Shown here: piece after piece, positions 1-9,623 of the stretch
Numbering within the stretch: position 1 is the first letter of the stretch
How the letters are laid out: each line of letters begins with the position of its first letter
Assembly (NCBI RefSeq): GCF_014696065.1
Contig: NZ_JACJPL010000026.1
Span: 62,001-126,000 of the forward strand
Length of the DNA stretch: 64,000 bases
Reading direction: 5' to 3'
Source: Leptolyngbya sp. FACHB-261
GTDB taxonomy: Bacteria > Cyanobacteriota > Cyanobacteriia > FACHB-261
The notes under the pieces: generated by a model
Seen by the model: only the letters and a program-made list of their open reading frames with translations
Databases searched by the model: none
Told to the model about the DNA's origin: nothing
Made by a program: the position numbers and the translations under genes

Positions 1-2
1 CG

Positions 3-1367
3 GCTGGGGAGTTCGTGACTGAGCAGCCGAGTTGGAGCGCTTTTACCGGTCAAACCTATCCTGAAAGTGCAGGTTGGGGCTGGCTTGCGGCTATTCACCC
101 AGAAGACCAACAGGATACCGCCCTGAAATGGTCAGCAGCAGTGCAACAGCGCGAACTCTATGAAGGTGAGCTTCGCCTGCAGCGACAGGATGGTGAATAT
201 CGCCATATGAATGTCAGGGCGGTCCCAGTCTTAGAGCCTGACGGCAGCGTCCGAGAGTGGGTAGGATTTCAAACTGATATCACCCCTGCTAAGCAGGTGG
301 AGGCGGAGCGAGCCCAACTGTTAGCCCGCGAACAGCTTGCCCGAGCCGAAGCTGAAGCCGCTCGACAGCAATTGGCGGCGATCTTTGAGACCTCACCGAT
401 GGGCATTGCTCTACTAGACCAGCAGCAGCGATTTGTAGCGATTAATGAAGCACTGGCGGAGATCAATGGCATCAGTCGTGATCAACACCTGAGTCACTCA
501 GTACCTGAGCTGTTTGCCGCTTCTGACCCTGCGATTGTTGAGCTATTTCAAATCCTTTACGCAACAGGCCAGCCGTTCATTGCGCCTGATATGCCAGCTA
601 ATGTACCTGGGCGAGAAGACCGCCGCCCAGGCTTTTACAACGTTTATTATCTGCCCAGAACAGGGCCCAATCTGGAAGTTGAGAGCGTGCTGGTTTACGT
701 CGTCGATGTCACTGAGCGGAAACAAGCAGAAGAACAAATCAAGGCATCACTTCGCGAAAAAGAAGTGCTGCTCAAAGAAGTGCATCACCGTGTCAAGAAC
801 AACTTGCAGGTCATTTCTAGTCTGCTAAATCTTCAATCTGATCAGATTCAGGACTCACAGGCTCTTGAGGTGTTTAAGGAGAGCCAAAATCGCGTTAGAT
901 CAATGGCACTGATTCACGAGAAGCTATACCAATCCAAACATCTTGCCAGCATTGATTTCTCTGACTACATTAGGAGCCTAACTGATACCCTGCTGCGTTC
1001 CTACGGCAACAGTGCTAATCGCATTGAGCTGAGCATGAGCGCGGGCGAAGTTCTCTTAGGTATTGATACCGCCATTCCCTTAGGTTTAATCATCAGCGAG
1101 CTTGTCTCTAATGCTTTAAAGCACGCCTTTACTGAGCAAGAACCGGGTATGATTCGGGTTGGGCTTCACAATGGCAGCAACAGCGAGCTAATGTTAACGG
1201 TCAGCGATAATGGTATTGGTCTGCCGAAGGATTTTGACTGGCAAAACTCAGAATCTTTAGGCTTGAGGCTAGTCAACGATTTAGCCGAGCAGCTGGACGG
1301 CAGCATTGAGTTCTGGAACGGCAATGGCACCACCTTTAAACTCACCTTCGCTGTGCATGAGCAATGA
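3..1367 (+). CDS. PAS-domain sensor histidine kinase, HisKA_2 type (5' end outside window)
   Basis: The frame is open to the left edge (A-G-E-F precede the first possible GTG start at 15), and the first visible residues lie inside a PAS fold, so the gene is cut by the window. Visible order: end of a PAS/PAC unit (about 1-95, counting from position 15), a second PAS domain (about 115-235), then a HisKA_2 phosphoacceptor helix with the family motif HHRVKNNLQ (His257/258) and a HATPase domain with N and G boxes ([24 protein letters not shown]). HisKA_2 kinases autophosphorylate and pass phosphate to receivers. No membrane segment is visible, so the visible part is cytosolic. A receiver-containing kinase starts 37 nt downstream and is a plausible partner. 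The ligand is unknown. Confidence 0.93.
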   Translation, partial: AGEFVTEQPSWSAFTGQTYPESAGWGWLAAIHPEDQQDTALKWSAAVQQRELYEGELRLQRQDGEYRHMNVRAVPVLEPDGSVREWVGFQTDITPAKQVEAERAQLLAREQLARAEAEAARQQLAAIFETSPMGIALLDQQQRFVAINEALAEINGISRDQHLSHSVPELFAASDPAIVELFQILYATGQPFIAPDMPANVPGREDRRPGFYNVYYLPRTGPNLEVESVLVYVVDVTERKQAEEQIKASLREKEVLLKEVHHRVKNNLQVISSLLNLQSDQIQDSQALEVFKESQNRVRSMALIHEKLYQSKHLASIDFSDYIRSLTDTLLRSYGNSANRIELSMSAGEVLLGIDTAIPLGLIISELVSNALKHAFTEQEPGMIRVGLHNGSNSELMLTVSDNGIGLPKDFDWQNSESLGLRLVNDLAEQLDGSIEFWNGNGTTFKLTFAVHEQ

Positions 1368-1404
1368 GAGCTATGAATGGCAGAGAGTGGACACGAGGCG
1401 TGAG

Positions 1405-2958
1405 ATGCAGACAAGAATCATGATTGTTGAGGATGAAATCATTATTGCTAGAGACATCCAAAGAAGTTTGAAAAAATTGGGTTATTCTGCTCCGGTAATC
1501 GCGGGCTCCGGCGAAAAAGCAATTGAGAAAGCGACGGAGACAAATCCCGATTTAATCTTGATGGATATCATCCTCAAAGGCGGTATGAATGGCATAGAGG
1601 CTGCTCAGCAAATTTATAGCGACCTCAACATTCCTATCGTTTACCTGACTGCCAACGCAGATGAGAATACCCTGCAACGGGCCAAGGAAACTGGTCCCTT
1701 CGGCTATATTCTCAAGCCTTTTGAGGAACGAGAATTACATACAACCATTCAAATGGCCCTAGAACGGCACAAATTAGAGAAGCAATTAAAAGAACGAGAG
1801 CAGTGGCTTGAAACTATTCTTAATAGTGTGAGCGATGCGGTCATCGTCACCGACATGGCTGGAAAAATCAAGTTTGTTAATCCGGTCGCCGAAGTGATGA
1901 CCGGCTGGGGAACAGATGCTTTAGATCGAGATTTGGCAGATATCATTCATATTATTCAGGAGCAGACCCGAACTCCTGTTCAGAGCCCAAATCCAGGCGC
2001 TCTCCAGGGGTTAGCAAATTTGTATTTAGTTGCTGATCTCCTGTTGATTTCCAAGGCTGGCACCGAACTCCCCATTGATCTTAGTGCAGCACCCTTAAAA
2101 GACCACCAGGGCAACACTACGGGCACCGTGTTGGTTTTTAGAGATCTTACAGAACGCAGGCAATCTGAGGCTAGCCACTTTGCTGTGGAGCAAGCCAGAC
2201 AGCTGGAAGCTCAAATGGCTGAACTGCGTCGGCTAGATCAACTGAAAGATGAATTTTTGAACACTGTTTCTCACGAACTGCGTACGCCCCTGTCCGTGAT
2301 CAAAATGGCGATTCAAATGTTGGAAATTTCACTGAACCAGCGCGGGACCACCGCTGCTTCAGGACCAGAATCTGATCCCACCGCTCGCTACCTGCAAATT
2401 TTGAGAGAGCAGTGTGATCAGGAGATGCACTTGGTCAACGATCTGCTGGACTTGCAACGGCTCAATGCGGATGCTGAACCGCTAATCCCTGCAACCATTT
2501 ATCTGGAAGACTGGCTGCCTGAGTTTGTGGAAACCTTTCGAGAGCGTGCCAGCAGTGATCAACAAAACTTGCAGGTCCAGATTCCGCCAGATATACCTGC
2601 CATTGTTTCTGATGCCTCTTGTCTACAGAGAGCCTTGCGTGAGTTGCTGCACAATGCTTGCAAGTACACTCCCCCGAATGGCCAAATTAACGTGGAGGTT
2701 AGCGCTGCCGCTCAGCAAGTTCAGATCCGAGTTTGCAATACTGGCCCCGAAATTCCGGCCAGTGAGCTGCCTCGCCTTTTTGACAAGTTCTATCGGGTTC
2801 CAGGTGGCGATCCGCGTGGCAAAGGCGGCACAGGTTTAGGGCTGGCTCTGGTCCAGAAGCTGGTTTTTTTCATTGGTGGCACGATTAACGTCGAAAGCAA
2901 CGCGGGCGAAACCTGCTTCACGATTGAGCTACCCCTAGACAGAACTAGTTCAGACTAA
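1405..2958 (+). CDS. Response regulator-PAS-histidine kinase (receiver at N-terminus)
   Basis: A 517-residue protein. An N-terminal receiver has the acidic pair E9-D10, phosphoacceptor Asp54 (LILMDIILKGG) and the conserved Lys (YILKPFEE). A PAS domain follows at about 140-255, then a short coiled region, a HisKA domain with His290 in the motif VSHELRTPL, and a HATPase domain (N box HNACKYTPPNG, G2 box GGTGLGLALV). I chose ATG 1405 because it begins directly at the receiver; the open frame extends upstream to 1306 inside the previous gene, but that sequence has no domain character. It lies 37 nt after the preceding kinase, so the two are probably co-transcribed. The receiver probably takes phosphate from that HisKA_2 kinase and modulates this one. 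The output partner is unknown. Confidence 0.93.
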   Translation: MQTRIMIVEDEIIIARDIQRSLKKLGYSAPVIAGSGEKAIEKATETNPDLILMDIILKGGMNGIEAAQQIYSDLNIPIVYLTANADENTLQRAKETGPFGYILKPFEERELHTTIQMALERHKLEKQLKEREQWLETILNSVSDAVIVTDMAGKIKFVNPVAEVMTGWGTDALDRDLADIIHIIQEQTRTPVQSPNPGALQGLANLYLVADLLLISKAGTELPIDLSAAPLKDHQGNTTGTVLVFRDLTERRQSEASHFAVEQARQLEAQMAELRRLDQLKDEFLNTVSHELRTPLSVIKMAIQMLEISLNQRGTTAASGPESDPTARYLQILREQCDQEMHLVNDLLDLQRLNADAEPLIPATIYLEDWLPEFVETFRERASSDQQNLQVQIPPDIPAIVSDASCLQRALRELLHNACKYTPPNGQINVEVSAAAQQVQIRVCNTGPEIPASELPRLFDKFYRVPGGDPRGKGGTGLGLALVQKLVFFIGGTINVESNAGETCFTIELPLDRTSSD

Positions 2959-2960
2959 AG

Positions 2961-2993
2961 GTATGACCTGCCTATGACTTGGCTATGACCTGC
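2961..2993 (+). repeat. Short tandem repeat, 11 nt x 3, just after a stop codon
   Basis: Three 11-nt units, GTATGACCTGC, CTATGACTTGG and CTATGACCTGC, lie head to tail starting 3 nt after the TAA of the receiver-kinase gene. Similar short duplications sit after other genes in this window (see findings). Confidence 0.8.
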
Positions 2994-3052
2994 CGACCGC
3001 CCTTTTACCTCTTCGCACCTCACTAAAGTCTTTTTGCAATTCACTGAGACCG

Positions 3053-4240
3053 ATGCCTTTAGCCCCAGATGGCCCAGTTCCAACCCACGGGCCTTCCTAT
3101 GACGCCTTTGGTCAGGCCGAGTCCCACATGCTCCAGGAAATTCGGGAGCAACCCAGCGTCCTGCAAGCCTGCCTGGATACTTTTCTCCCTCTGTCGGTAG
3201 GGACTGAACCGACCTTAAAACTGGGCTTACCGGATCTGAGTTTGGACCTGGAACGGGTGCATATTCTCGCCTGTGGTAGCAGCTACCATGCCGCTCTGCT
3301 GGGGAAGCACCTGCTGGAGCAGTGGGCGGGTCTATCTGTTGAGGTGCAGTTTGCCTCCGAGCACGCCGAGAATCCCCCCCGTCCTACACCTAACACGCTG
3401 ATCCTGGCCATCAGTCAGTCGGGAGAATCTAGTGATACGTTGCGCGCAGTTCAACGAGAGCAGCAACGTCGAGCTGACCAGTTTCGCCTACTCGCAATCA
3501 CCAACCGAGCCGATAGCAGCTTGGCCCGTTTAGCAACCCACACCCTGCTCACTCCCGCTGGACCCGAAGTTGCAATTGCTGCTACTAAGTCCTTTACCGC
3601 TCAGTTGATGGTGCTGTATGTCTTGGCCCTGGAACTTGCCCAGCAGCGTCAACAGTCTTCCGCAACTCAAGTTGAAGCCCGTTTGAGGCAGTTGTCCAAC
3701 CTGCCTGCGCAGGTTCAAACCTTGCTAACTGCCCAAGAGCAAGCGACCAAACTGTTGGCAGAACACTTGGCAACCGCTCAAGCCTGCATCTTTCTCGGAC
3801 GAGGCTTACATTATCCAATTGCCCTGGAAGGGGCGCTTAAGCTACGCGAAACAGCATACCTGCAAGCGACTGGCTATCCTACGGGAGAATTTCGCCATGG
3901 CCCTATTGCATCCGTTAGCGAACAATTGCCGGTTGTGCTCCTCGCCGTTCCTGGCAGCAAAAGCTATCAGCAAACTCTGGATAACGCTCAGGAACTCAAG
4001 GCAAGAGGCGCTTATTTGATTGGTGTCACCTCTGTCGATCATCTTGATATCAAGTCTGAGCCTGTCTTCGATCACGTACTGCCCATTGCTTCAGCAAACG
4101 CAGAATTTGCGCCACTGCTGAGTGTGGTTCCTTTGCAGCTATTGGCTTATTTTGTTGCCCTGCAACGCAATTTGAATGTGGATCGGCCCAGGCACCTGAC
4201 CAAAGCCATAGTTGATGAAGCTGTTGAGCAGGTTATCTAA
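3053..4240 (+). CDS. SIS-domain sugar-phosphate isomerase, GlmS isomerase-like without glutaminase domain
   Basis: 395 residues with two SIS domains. The pattern follows the isomerase half of glucosamine-6-phosphate synthase: HMLQEIREQP near the start, a sugar-phosphate loop (CGSSYHAALLGK), ISQSGESSDTL, an AGPEVAIAATKSFT segment, the GEFRHGPIA motif, and a C-terminal DRPRHLTKAIVDE that resembles the DxPRNLAKSVTVE end of GlmS. The N-terminal Ntn glutamine amidotransferase domain (Cys at position 2) is absent, so it probably cannot use glutamine. It may be a ketose/aldose isomerase or an AgaS/FrlB-like deglycase or deaminase; the substrate cannot be read from sequence. It lies upstream of a GH31 alpha-glucosidase in the same direction (about 160 nt apart), which fits a carbohydrate role. 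Confidence 0.85.
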   Translation: MPLAPDGPVPTHGPSYDAFGQAESHMLQEIREQPSVLQACLDTFLPLSVGTEPTLKLGLPDLSLDLERVHILACGSSYHAALLGKHLLEQWAGLSVEVQFASEHAENPPRPTPNTLILAISQSGESSDTLRAVQREQQRRADQFRLLAITNRADSSLARLATHTLLTPAGPEVAIAATKSFTAQLMVLYVLALELAQQRQQSSATQVEARLRQLSNLPAQVQTLLTAQEQATKLLAEHLATAQACIFLGRGLHYPIALEGALKLRETAYLQATGYPTGEFRHGPIASVSEQLPVVLLAVPGSKSYQQTLDNAQELKARGAYLIGVTSVDHLDIKSEPVFDHVLPIASANAEFAPLLSVVPLQLLAYFVALQRNLNVDRPRHLTKAIVDEAVEQVI

Positions 4241-4401
4241 AAGGCAAGGTAAGTTGCTAGCTGACCCTCTTAATTAGCCCTACTAATTAGCGTTAATCAG
4301 TTATTGGGCTTAGCTCCCGTCTGAATGCCTCCCTCATCGGAGAGAAGCAATCCAGGACTCAGCTCCTTAAGGTGAGGGCTGAAGTTTAAGATGCGGTGGT
4401 A

Positions 4402-6759
4402 ATGGCGAACCAGAGCAGTGACTACGGAGTAGAGTTTCAACCCAGCTCTGGACTTGAGCAGCCCTGGATAGAGTTAGGGGTAGTTCAGACTGTTGAGTCC
4501 GATGCGCGTACCCTCTACCTCGATTGCGGTGGTCCCCGTTTGACGCTCAGTGTTCTGGCCCCCAACCTGATTCGGGTGCGCCTTGCTCCTACTGGCGAGT
4601 TCTTGCCTCGTCGCTCATGGGCAGTGACCCAGCCAGATGACACCTGGCCCCCAGTGCCCTTTGAGCTGCGTCAAACCGAAACTGCAATCGAGATTGAGAC
4701 CGGGCAGATTCGGCTTGTGGTTGAGCGTAATCCCTGCCGCCTGAGTTGTTTTGATCATGCGGGCCGCCCCTTTGCTCAAGATACAAAAGGCATGGCTTGG
4801 CGCTTGGGCGCAGTGGCTGGCTGGAAGCATATTGAAGCGGAAGAGCATTTCTACGGTTTTGGCGAGCGGACTGGCCTACTCGACAAGCGGTCAGAAATCA
4901 AAACCAACTGGACCGTAGATACTTTTTTTGACCAGGGTTCGCCGGTTGATAATATGTATCACGCGATCCCATTTTTTATTGCTCTGCGCCCACATCTGGG
5001 CTATGGTCTTTTCTTTAATACAACTTTTTGGAGCCAATTTGATCTGGGTGCCAATCAGCCTGGTGTTTGGCAAATGCAAACCCAGGGACCTGAGTTGGAT
5101 TACTACATTATTTATGGTCCAGAGCCTGCCCAAATCCTGCTGACCTACACCGAACTCACCGGACGGATGCCACTGCCGCCGCGTTGGGCATTGGGTTATC
5201 ACCAATGTCGCTGGAGCTATCGCTCCGAGTGGGTTGTGCGCGACCTAGCCCGAGAGTTTCGCAGCCGCCGCATTCCCTGCGATGTCATTCACCTTGATAT
5301 TGACTACATGCGCGGCTATCGCGTTTTTACCTGGAGTCCCCAACGCTTCGGTCAACCCGCAGACCTAATTAAGGACTTAGCCCAGGCAGGTTTTAAAACA
5401 GTCACGATTGTCGATCCTGGCGTAAAGCACGAACCAGAAGCGGGTTATACCGTTTTTGATCAGGGCGTAGAGCATAACTGCTTTGTGCGCAAACCTGACG
5501 GGCAACTTTTTCACGGTTATGTCTGGCCCGACAAATCTGTCTTCCCTGATTTTCTCAACCCAGAGGTGCGCGATTGGTGGGGCGATTGGCATAAGGAACT
5601 CACCCAATGCGGCGTCGCTGGGATTTGGAATGATATGAACGAGCCGTCAATTCAAGATCGGCCCTTTGGGGATGGCGGCAAAAAAGTCTGGTTTCCCCTC
5701 AATGCATTGCAAGGCCCCAGTGACGAGCAGGCAACCCACGCCGAAGTCCACAATTTGTATGGGCAAATGATGGCTCGGGCTGCTCGTGAAGGGCTCAATC
5801 GTCTGCGCCCCAGCGAACGCTCATTTGTGCTGACACGAGCCGGATATGCGGGCATTCAGCGCTGGTCGGCAGTGTGGATGGGCGACAACCAGTCACAGTG
5901 GGACCACTTGGAAATGTCATTGCCCATGCTCAGCAATATGGGGCTATCTGGCGTGGCTTTTGTCGGTTGCGATATTGGGGGTTTTGCTGGCAATGCAACC
6001 GCCGAAATGTTTGCTCGCTGGATGCAGGTTGGGCTGTTGTACCCTTTCATGCGTGGCCACTCAGCTATGAGCAGTGCCCAGCACGAGCCCTGGGTCTTTG
6101 GCGAAGCCGTTGAGCGCATCTGTCGCGAGTACATTGAACTGCGCTACCGGCTGCTGCCCTACATTTACACCCTTTGTTGGGAGGCCGCTACCACTGGCGC
6201 GCCGATCTTACGCCCCTTGCTTTACCATTTTCCGAATGATGTTAAGACCTACGCGCTGTATGACCAGGTGTTGCTGGGTCCCTGGTTGATGGCCGCGCCA
6301 GTCTATCGTCCCGGCGTAGAATGTCGCGCCGTTTACCTGCCTAAGGGCACCTGGACTGACTGGTGGAGTGGTGAGCGCTACGAAGGTCCAACCCACATCC
6401 TGGCTCAAGCTCCCCTGGAACGCCTGCCGCTGTATGTGCGAGCGGGGGCGATTTTACCAATGGCACCCGTGATGCAGTACACCGACGAACGCCCACTGGA
6501 TGAGCTGACCCTGCGAATCTGGCCTGGAACCGCTGAGTGGACGTTCTATGAAGACGACGGACACAGCTTTGACTACCAAAACGGTGCCTACGCCACGACC
6601 ACCTATCGTGTCTATACCGATGGCTCCCAAACCACTGTGGAGATTGGGGCACGGGAAGGGCAATGGACACCAGCTCAACGCGAAATTACCGTGGAATTGG
6701 TCGGTGTTGGTGAGCAGCGCTTCACCGATGACGGTACGGCTCGGCGTTTGAGTTTTTAG
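4402..6759 (+). CDS. Glycoside hydrolase family 31 alpha-glucosidase
   Basis: About 785 residues. A GH31 N-terminal beta-sandwich (about 25-225) is followed by the TIM barrel and C-terminal beta domains. The catalytic nucleophile is Asp411 in the family signature WNDMNEPS; the acid/base is expected at Asp495 in WMGDNQSQW. Other family landmarks are HLDIDYM and GCDIGGF. Enzymes of this family release alpha-D-glucose (or alpha-xylose) from non-reducing ends; a cytosolic location is likely because no signal peptide is visible. ATG 4402 is preferred over the in-frame GTG at 4396. A strong hairpin follows the stop codon. In cyanobacteria such enzymes probably act on maltodextrins or glucosylated compatible solutes, but substrate specificity is inference. 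Confidence 0.95.
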   Translation: MANQSSDYGVEFQPSSGLEQPWIELGVVQTVESDARTLYLDCGGPRLTLSVLAPNLIRVRLAPTGEFLPRRSWAVTQPDDTWPPVPFELRQTETAIEIETGQIRLVVERNPCRLSCFDHAGRPFAQDTKGMAWRLGAVAGWKHIEAEEHFYGFGERTGLLDKRSEIKTNWTVDTFFDQGSPVDNMYHAIPFFIALRPHLGYGLFFNTTFWSQFDLGANQPGVWQMQTQGPELDYYIIYGPEPAQILLTYTELTGRMPLPPRWALGYHQCRWSYRSEWVVRDLAREFRSRRIPCDVIHLDIDYMRGYRVFTWSPQRFGQPADLIKDLAQAGFKTVTIVDPGVKHEPEAGYTVFDQGVEHNCFVRKPDGQLFHGYVWPDKSVFPDFLNPEVRDWWGDWHKELTQCGVAGIWNDMNEPSIQDRPFGDGGKKVWFPLNALQGPSDEQATHAEVHNLYGQMMARAAREGLNRLRPSERSFVLTRAGYAGIQRWSAVWMGDNQSQWDHLEMSLPMLSNMGLSGVAFVGCDIGGFAGNATAEMFARWMQVGLLYPFMRGHSAMSSAQHEPWVFGEAVERICREYIELRYRLLPYIYTLCWEAATTGAPILRPLLYHFPNDVKTYALYDQVLLGPWLMAAPVYRPGVECRAVYLPKGTWTDWWSGERYEGPTHILAQAPLERLPLYVRAGAILPMAPVMQYTDERPLDELTLRIWPGTAEWTFYEDDGHSFDYQNGAYATTTYRVYTDGSQTTVEIGAREGQWTPAQREITVELVGVGEQRFTDDGTARRLSF

Positions 6760-6793
6760 GTCTCTCTAAGCAGAAGCTTGGTAAGCAGGGCTG

Positions 6794-6868
6794 GCTGGGC
6801 AGCATCACCTTTGCGCGTGCCTGCAGAATGATGCAAACATGCGCAAAGGTGATGCTGCCCAGCTTTTT
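6794..6868 (+). terminator. Long perfect hairpin followed by T5, likely terminator of the GH31 gene
   Basis: A 23-bp perfect stem (6794-6816 pairs with 6841-6863), extendable inward by three more pairs to leave an 18-nt loop, is followed by TTTTT. It lies 35 nt after the GH31 stop and about 115 nt before rmlB. The stem is unusually long for a simple intrinsic terminator, so it may derive from a small palindromic repeat. Confidence 0.75.
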
Positions 6869-6983
6869 GCAGGCCATTGTTTTGCAGCCCACTGTTAAAA
6901 TTTGGAACGCATAAGCTGGCTGCATTCAGGATGCTGCGCTTAGGATGTCGCTGATTAAGCTAAGTAGGTTTGGAGGGGCTGCA

Positions 6984-8054
6984 ATGCAGACGTTTTTGGT
7001 CACTGGGGGAGCTGGTTTTATCGGTGCCAATTTCATTCTCCAAGCTAGAAGCTTGCAGTGGGCTAATGTAGTCAACCTGGATATTTTGACCTATGCCAGT
7101 AACCTGCAAACCCTGGCAGAGTTGCAAAACGACCCCGGTTATCATTTCGTCAAAGGCGATATTGGCAACTCAGAACTGATAGCTTATTTGTTAGAGCAAC
7201 ATCAGCCTGATGCAGTCATCAATTTCGCTGCTGAAACTCATGTGGATCGCTCGATCCTAGGTCCTGAGAGTTTCATTAGAACCAATGTTGTGGGCACATT
7301 CCAGTTGCTAGAGGCAAGCAGAGCCTATTGGCAGAAATTATCGCCATCCAAACGAGACAAATTTCGCTTCTTGCAAATCTCCACAGATGAAGTCTATGGC
7401 TCTCTCCGCTCTACTGACCCAGCCTTTCGGGAAGATACCCCCTACTCCCCCAATAGCCCCTATGCCGCCTCTAAAGCAGGGGCCGACCATCTAGTGCGGG
7501 CTTACTATCACACCTATGGCTTGCCGACTTTAACCACCAACTGCTCCAATAATTATGGCCCGCGCCAGTTTCCTGAAAAGCTGATTCCTCTGACCATTCT
7601 CAATGCGCTAGATGGCAAAGCTTTGCCCGTTTATGGAGATGGTCTAAATGTTAGAGATTGGCTCTATGTGACCGATCACTGTGAGGCGGTTTATCTTGTT
7701 TTAGAACACGGCAAGATTGGTGAAACCTACAACATTGGTGGGCGAAACGAGCAAACCAATTTGGCCGTAGTTGAGAAGATTTGTGCAAGTCTCGATAGCC
7801 TGGCTCCTCAAGCGGGTTTGCACCGTTCTAATCTGATTGCCTTTGTTAAAGATCGGCCTGGGCATGACCGGCGTTACGCGATCAACTGCGACAAAATTAG
7901 CCACGAACTGGGATGGCAACCCAAAGAAGATTTCGATAGCGGTCTACAGAAAACCGTCGACTGGTATCTCAACAACCCAGTGTGGGTAGAGCAAGTGCGT
8001 TCTGGTGCTTACCAGGATTGGATTAGCCAGAATTATGAGAACCGGAAAGGGTAA
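6984..8054 (+). CDS. rmlB: dTDP-glucose 4,6-dehydratase
   Basis: An extended-SDR enzyme of 356 residues that converts dTDP-D-glucose to dTDP-4-keto-6-deoxy-D-glucose, the second step of dTDP-L-rhamnose synthesis. Visible motifs: the NAD-binding GGAGFIGAN loop at the N-terminus, the STDEVYG catalytic segment (Thr-Asp-Glu), the YAASKAG Tyr-x3-Lys pair, and NNYGPRQFPEKLIP typical of RmlB. ATG 6984 is chosen because it starts right at the Rossmann fold and has an upstream GGAGGGG at 6972-6978; the open frame begins earlier, at 6945, with no domain content. It is the first gene of a four-gene rml cluster in the order B-A-C-D, and the sugar probably feeds surface polysaccharide or O-antigen. Confidence 0.97.
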   Translation: MQTFLVTGGAGFIGANFILQARSLQWANVVNLDILTYASNLQTLAELQNDPGYHFVKGDIGNSELIAYLLEQHQPDAVINFAAETHVDRSILGPESFIRTNVVGTFQLLEASRAYWQKLSPSKRDKFRFLQISTDEVYGSLRSTDPAFREDTPYSPNSPYAASKAGADHLVRAYYHTYGLPTLTTNCSNNYGPRQFPEKLIPLTILNALDGKALPVYGDGLNVRDWLYVTDHCEAVYLVLEHGKIGETYNIGGRNEQTNLAVVEKICASLDSLAPQAGLHRSNLIAFVKDRPGHDRRYAINCDKISHELGWQPKEDFDSGLQKTVDWYLNNPVWVEQVRSGAYQDWISQNYENRKG

Positions 8055-8062
8055 GATTGCCC

Positions 8063-8101
8063 TTAGCTCAGATATTTAGCTCAGATACTTAGCTCAGACA
8101 T
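8063..8101 (+). repeat. Short tandem repeat, 13 nt x 3, between rmlB and rmlA
   Basis: Three consecutive 13-nt units, TTAGCTCAGATAT, TTAGCTCAGATAC and TTAGCTCAGACAT, fill most of the 65-nt spacer after the rmlB stop. Confidence 0.9.
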
Positions 8102-8119
8102 AAGATAAGAGGATTTCGG

Positions 8120-9073
8120 ATGAAGGGAATCATTCTGGCGGGCGGCTCAGGTACAAGGCTCTATCCGTTAACCCATGTGGTTAGCAAGCAGCTGATGCCC
8201 GTTTACGATAAACCGATGATCTACTATCCTCTGTCGGTGCTGATGCTTGCGGGGATTCGGGAGATTTTGATTATCTCTACTCCCTTAGATTTGCCGCAGT
8301 TCCAACGCTTGCTGAAGGATGGCAGCCAGTGGGGATTGCAGTTCAGTTATGTTGAACAGCCGAAGCCAGAAGGCTTGGCGCAAGCTTTTATTCTAGGCAA
8401 AGACTTTATTGGGGATGAACCGGTTTGCTTGATTTTGGGTGACAACATTTTCTATGGGCATGGCTTCAGTGAGGTCTTGAGCCGAGCCACTAAATTGCAG
8501 AAAGGGGGCCTAGTCTTCGGTTATCAAGTTAAGAATCCCCAAGCTTATGGGGTGCTCGAATTTGATGAGCACGGTCAGGTGATTAGTATCCAAGAAAAGC
8601 CGAGCTCGCCCAAATCTAAATACGCGATACCGGGCATTTATTTCTATGATGCCAATGTTGCAGAAATGGCTGCGGGCTTGAAACCCTCCGCTCGCAATGA
8701 GTTAGAAATTACTGACCTGAATTTGGCTTATCTCCGCCAAGGTCAATTGCGAGTTGAACTGCTAGGACGAGGCTATGCCTGGCTTGACACAGGCACTCAT
8801 GAATCTCTCCATCAAGCTGCTAACTTCATTGAAACCTTGGAGCAACGGCAGGGGTTAAAGATCGCTTGCGTCGAGGAAATAGCCTATCGTCAGGGCTACA
8901 TCGACTTAGATCAGCTGTGTCGGCTAGCTGAAGCCGTTGGCAAAAGTAGCTATGGTCACTATCTGCTAGAGATCGTCAATGATGACAGCAATACCAATTC
9001 AGGGCCAGCCTATCAAACTGCATCTCATCGTTCAGGACAATCTTCTGAGAAGTTCCTAGGCTTAGGAGTGTGA
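8120..9073 (+). CDS. rmlA: Glucose-1-phosphate thymidylyltransferase
   Basis: 317 residues. It makes dTDP-glucose from dTTP and glucose-1-phosphate, the first step to dTDP-L-rhamnose. The nucleotidyltransferase signature [11 protein letters not shown] lies at residues 8-18, followed by [18 protein letters not shown] and [10 protein letters not shown], and late in the fold [10 protein letters not shown], all typical of RmlA. The C-terminus runs about 25 residues past the usual end near 290, with a polar tail of no clear function. A Shine-Dalgarno-like AAGAGGA precedes the ATG. Only 4 nt separate it from rmlC, so translation is probably coupled. Confidence 0.97.
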   Translation: MKGIILAGGSGTRLYPLTHVVSKQLMPVYDKPMIYYPLSVLMLAGIREILIISTPLDLPQFQRLLKDGSQWGLQFSYVEQPKPEGLAQAFILGKDFIGDEPVCLILGDNIFYGHGFSEVLSRATKLQKGGLVFGYQVKNPQAYGVLEFDEHGQVISIQEKPSSPKSKYAIPGIYFYDANVAEMAAGLKPSARNELEITDLNLAYLRQGQLRVELLGRGYAWLDTGTHESLHQAANFIETLEQRQGLKIACVEEIAYRQGYIDLDQLCRLAEAVGKSSYGHYLLEIVNDDSNTNSGPAYQTASHRSGQSSEKFLGLGV

Positions 9074-9077
9074 ATCA

Positions 9078-9623
9078 ATGGAAATTTTAGAAACCGAAAT
9101 TCCTGATGTGCTCCTGCTGCAACCCAAGGTTTATGGCGATGAACGTGGTTTTTTTTACGAGAGCTACAACGAGCGCGTCCTCCTAGAAAAAGCAGGAATC
9201 GTAGCGAAATTTGTGCAGGACAACCACTCTTGCTCGGCCCAAAACGTGTTGCGCGGTCTCCACTACCAAATTCAACAGCCGCAGGGAAAATTGGTAAGAG
9301 TGGTTGTCGGTTCTGTGTTCGATGTAGTAGTCGATTTGCGAAAAAGCTCCGCAACTTTTGGCCGACATACCTGCGTGCATCTAGTCGCTGAAGAGAAGCA
9401 ACAACTTTGGATCCCGCCCGGTTTTGCTCACGGCTTTCTAGTTCTGTCGGATCGGGCTGAATTTCTGTATAAAACAACCGATTACTACGCGCCAGAACAC
9501 GAGCGCTGCCTCCATTGGGACGACCCTACTCTGGCAATTGCTTGGCCGCTACAAGCGGAGCCCATCTTATCAGCCAAAGATCGCTCAGGGCGATGGCTGC
9601 AAGAGGCTGAGGTATTTGAGTGA
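9078..9623 (+). CDS. rmlC: dTDP-4-dehydrorhamnose 3,5-epimerase
   Basis: A 181-residue cupin, the standard size for RmlC, which epimerises C3 and C5 of dTDP-4-keto-6-deoxyglucose. Diagnostic segments are ERGFFYESYN, QDNHSCSAQNVLRGLHYQ (containing the catalytic His of the family), GKLVRVVVGSVFDVVVDLR, and IPPGFAHGFLVLSD. The start follows rmlA by 4 nt and the stop overlaps the rmlD start (GTGA), so the genes are translationally coupled. Confidence 0.97.
   Translation: MEILETEIPDVLLLQPKVYGDERGFFYESYNERVLLEKAGIVAKFVQDNHSCSAQNVLRGLHYQIQQPQGKLVRVVVGSVFDVVVDLRKSSATFGRHTCVHLVAEEKQQLWIPPGFAHGFLVLSDRAEFLYKTTDYYAPEHERCLHWDDPTLAIAWPLQAEPILSAKDRSGRWLQEAEVFE

Noticed and set aside
9025-9477. A 150-codon frame antisense to rmlC
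   Set aside because: A shadow frame; rmlC on the plus strand is certain.
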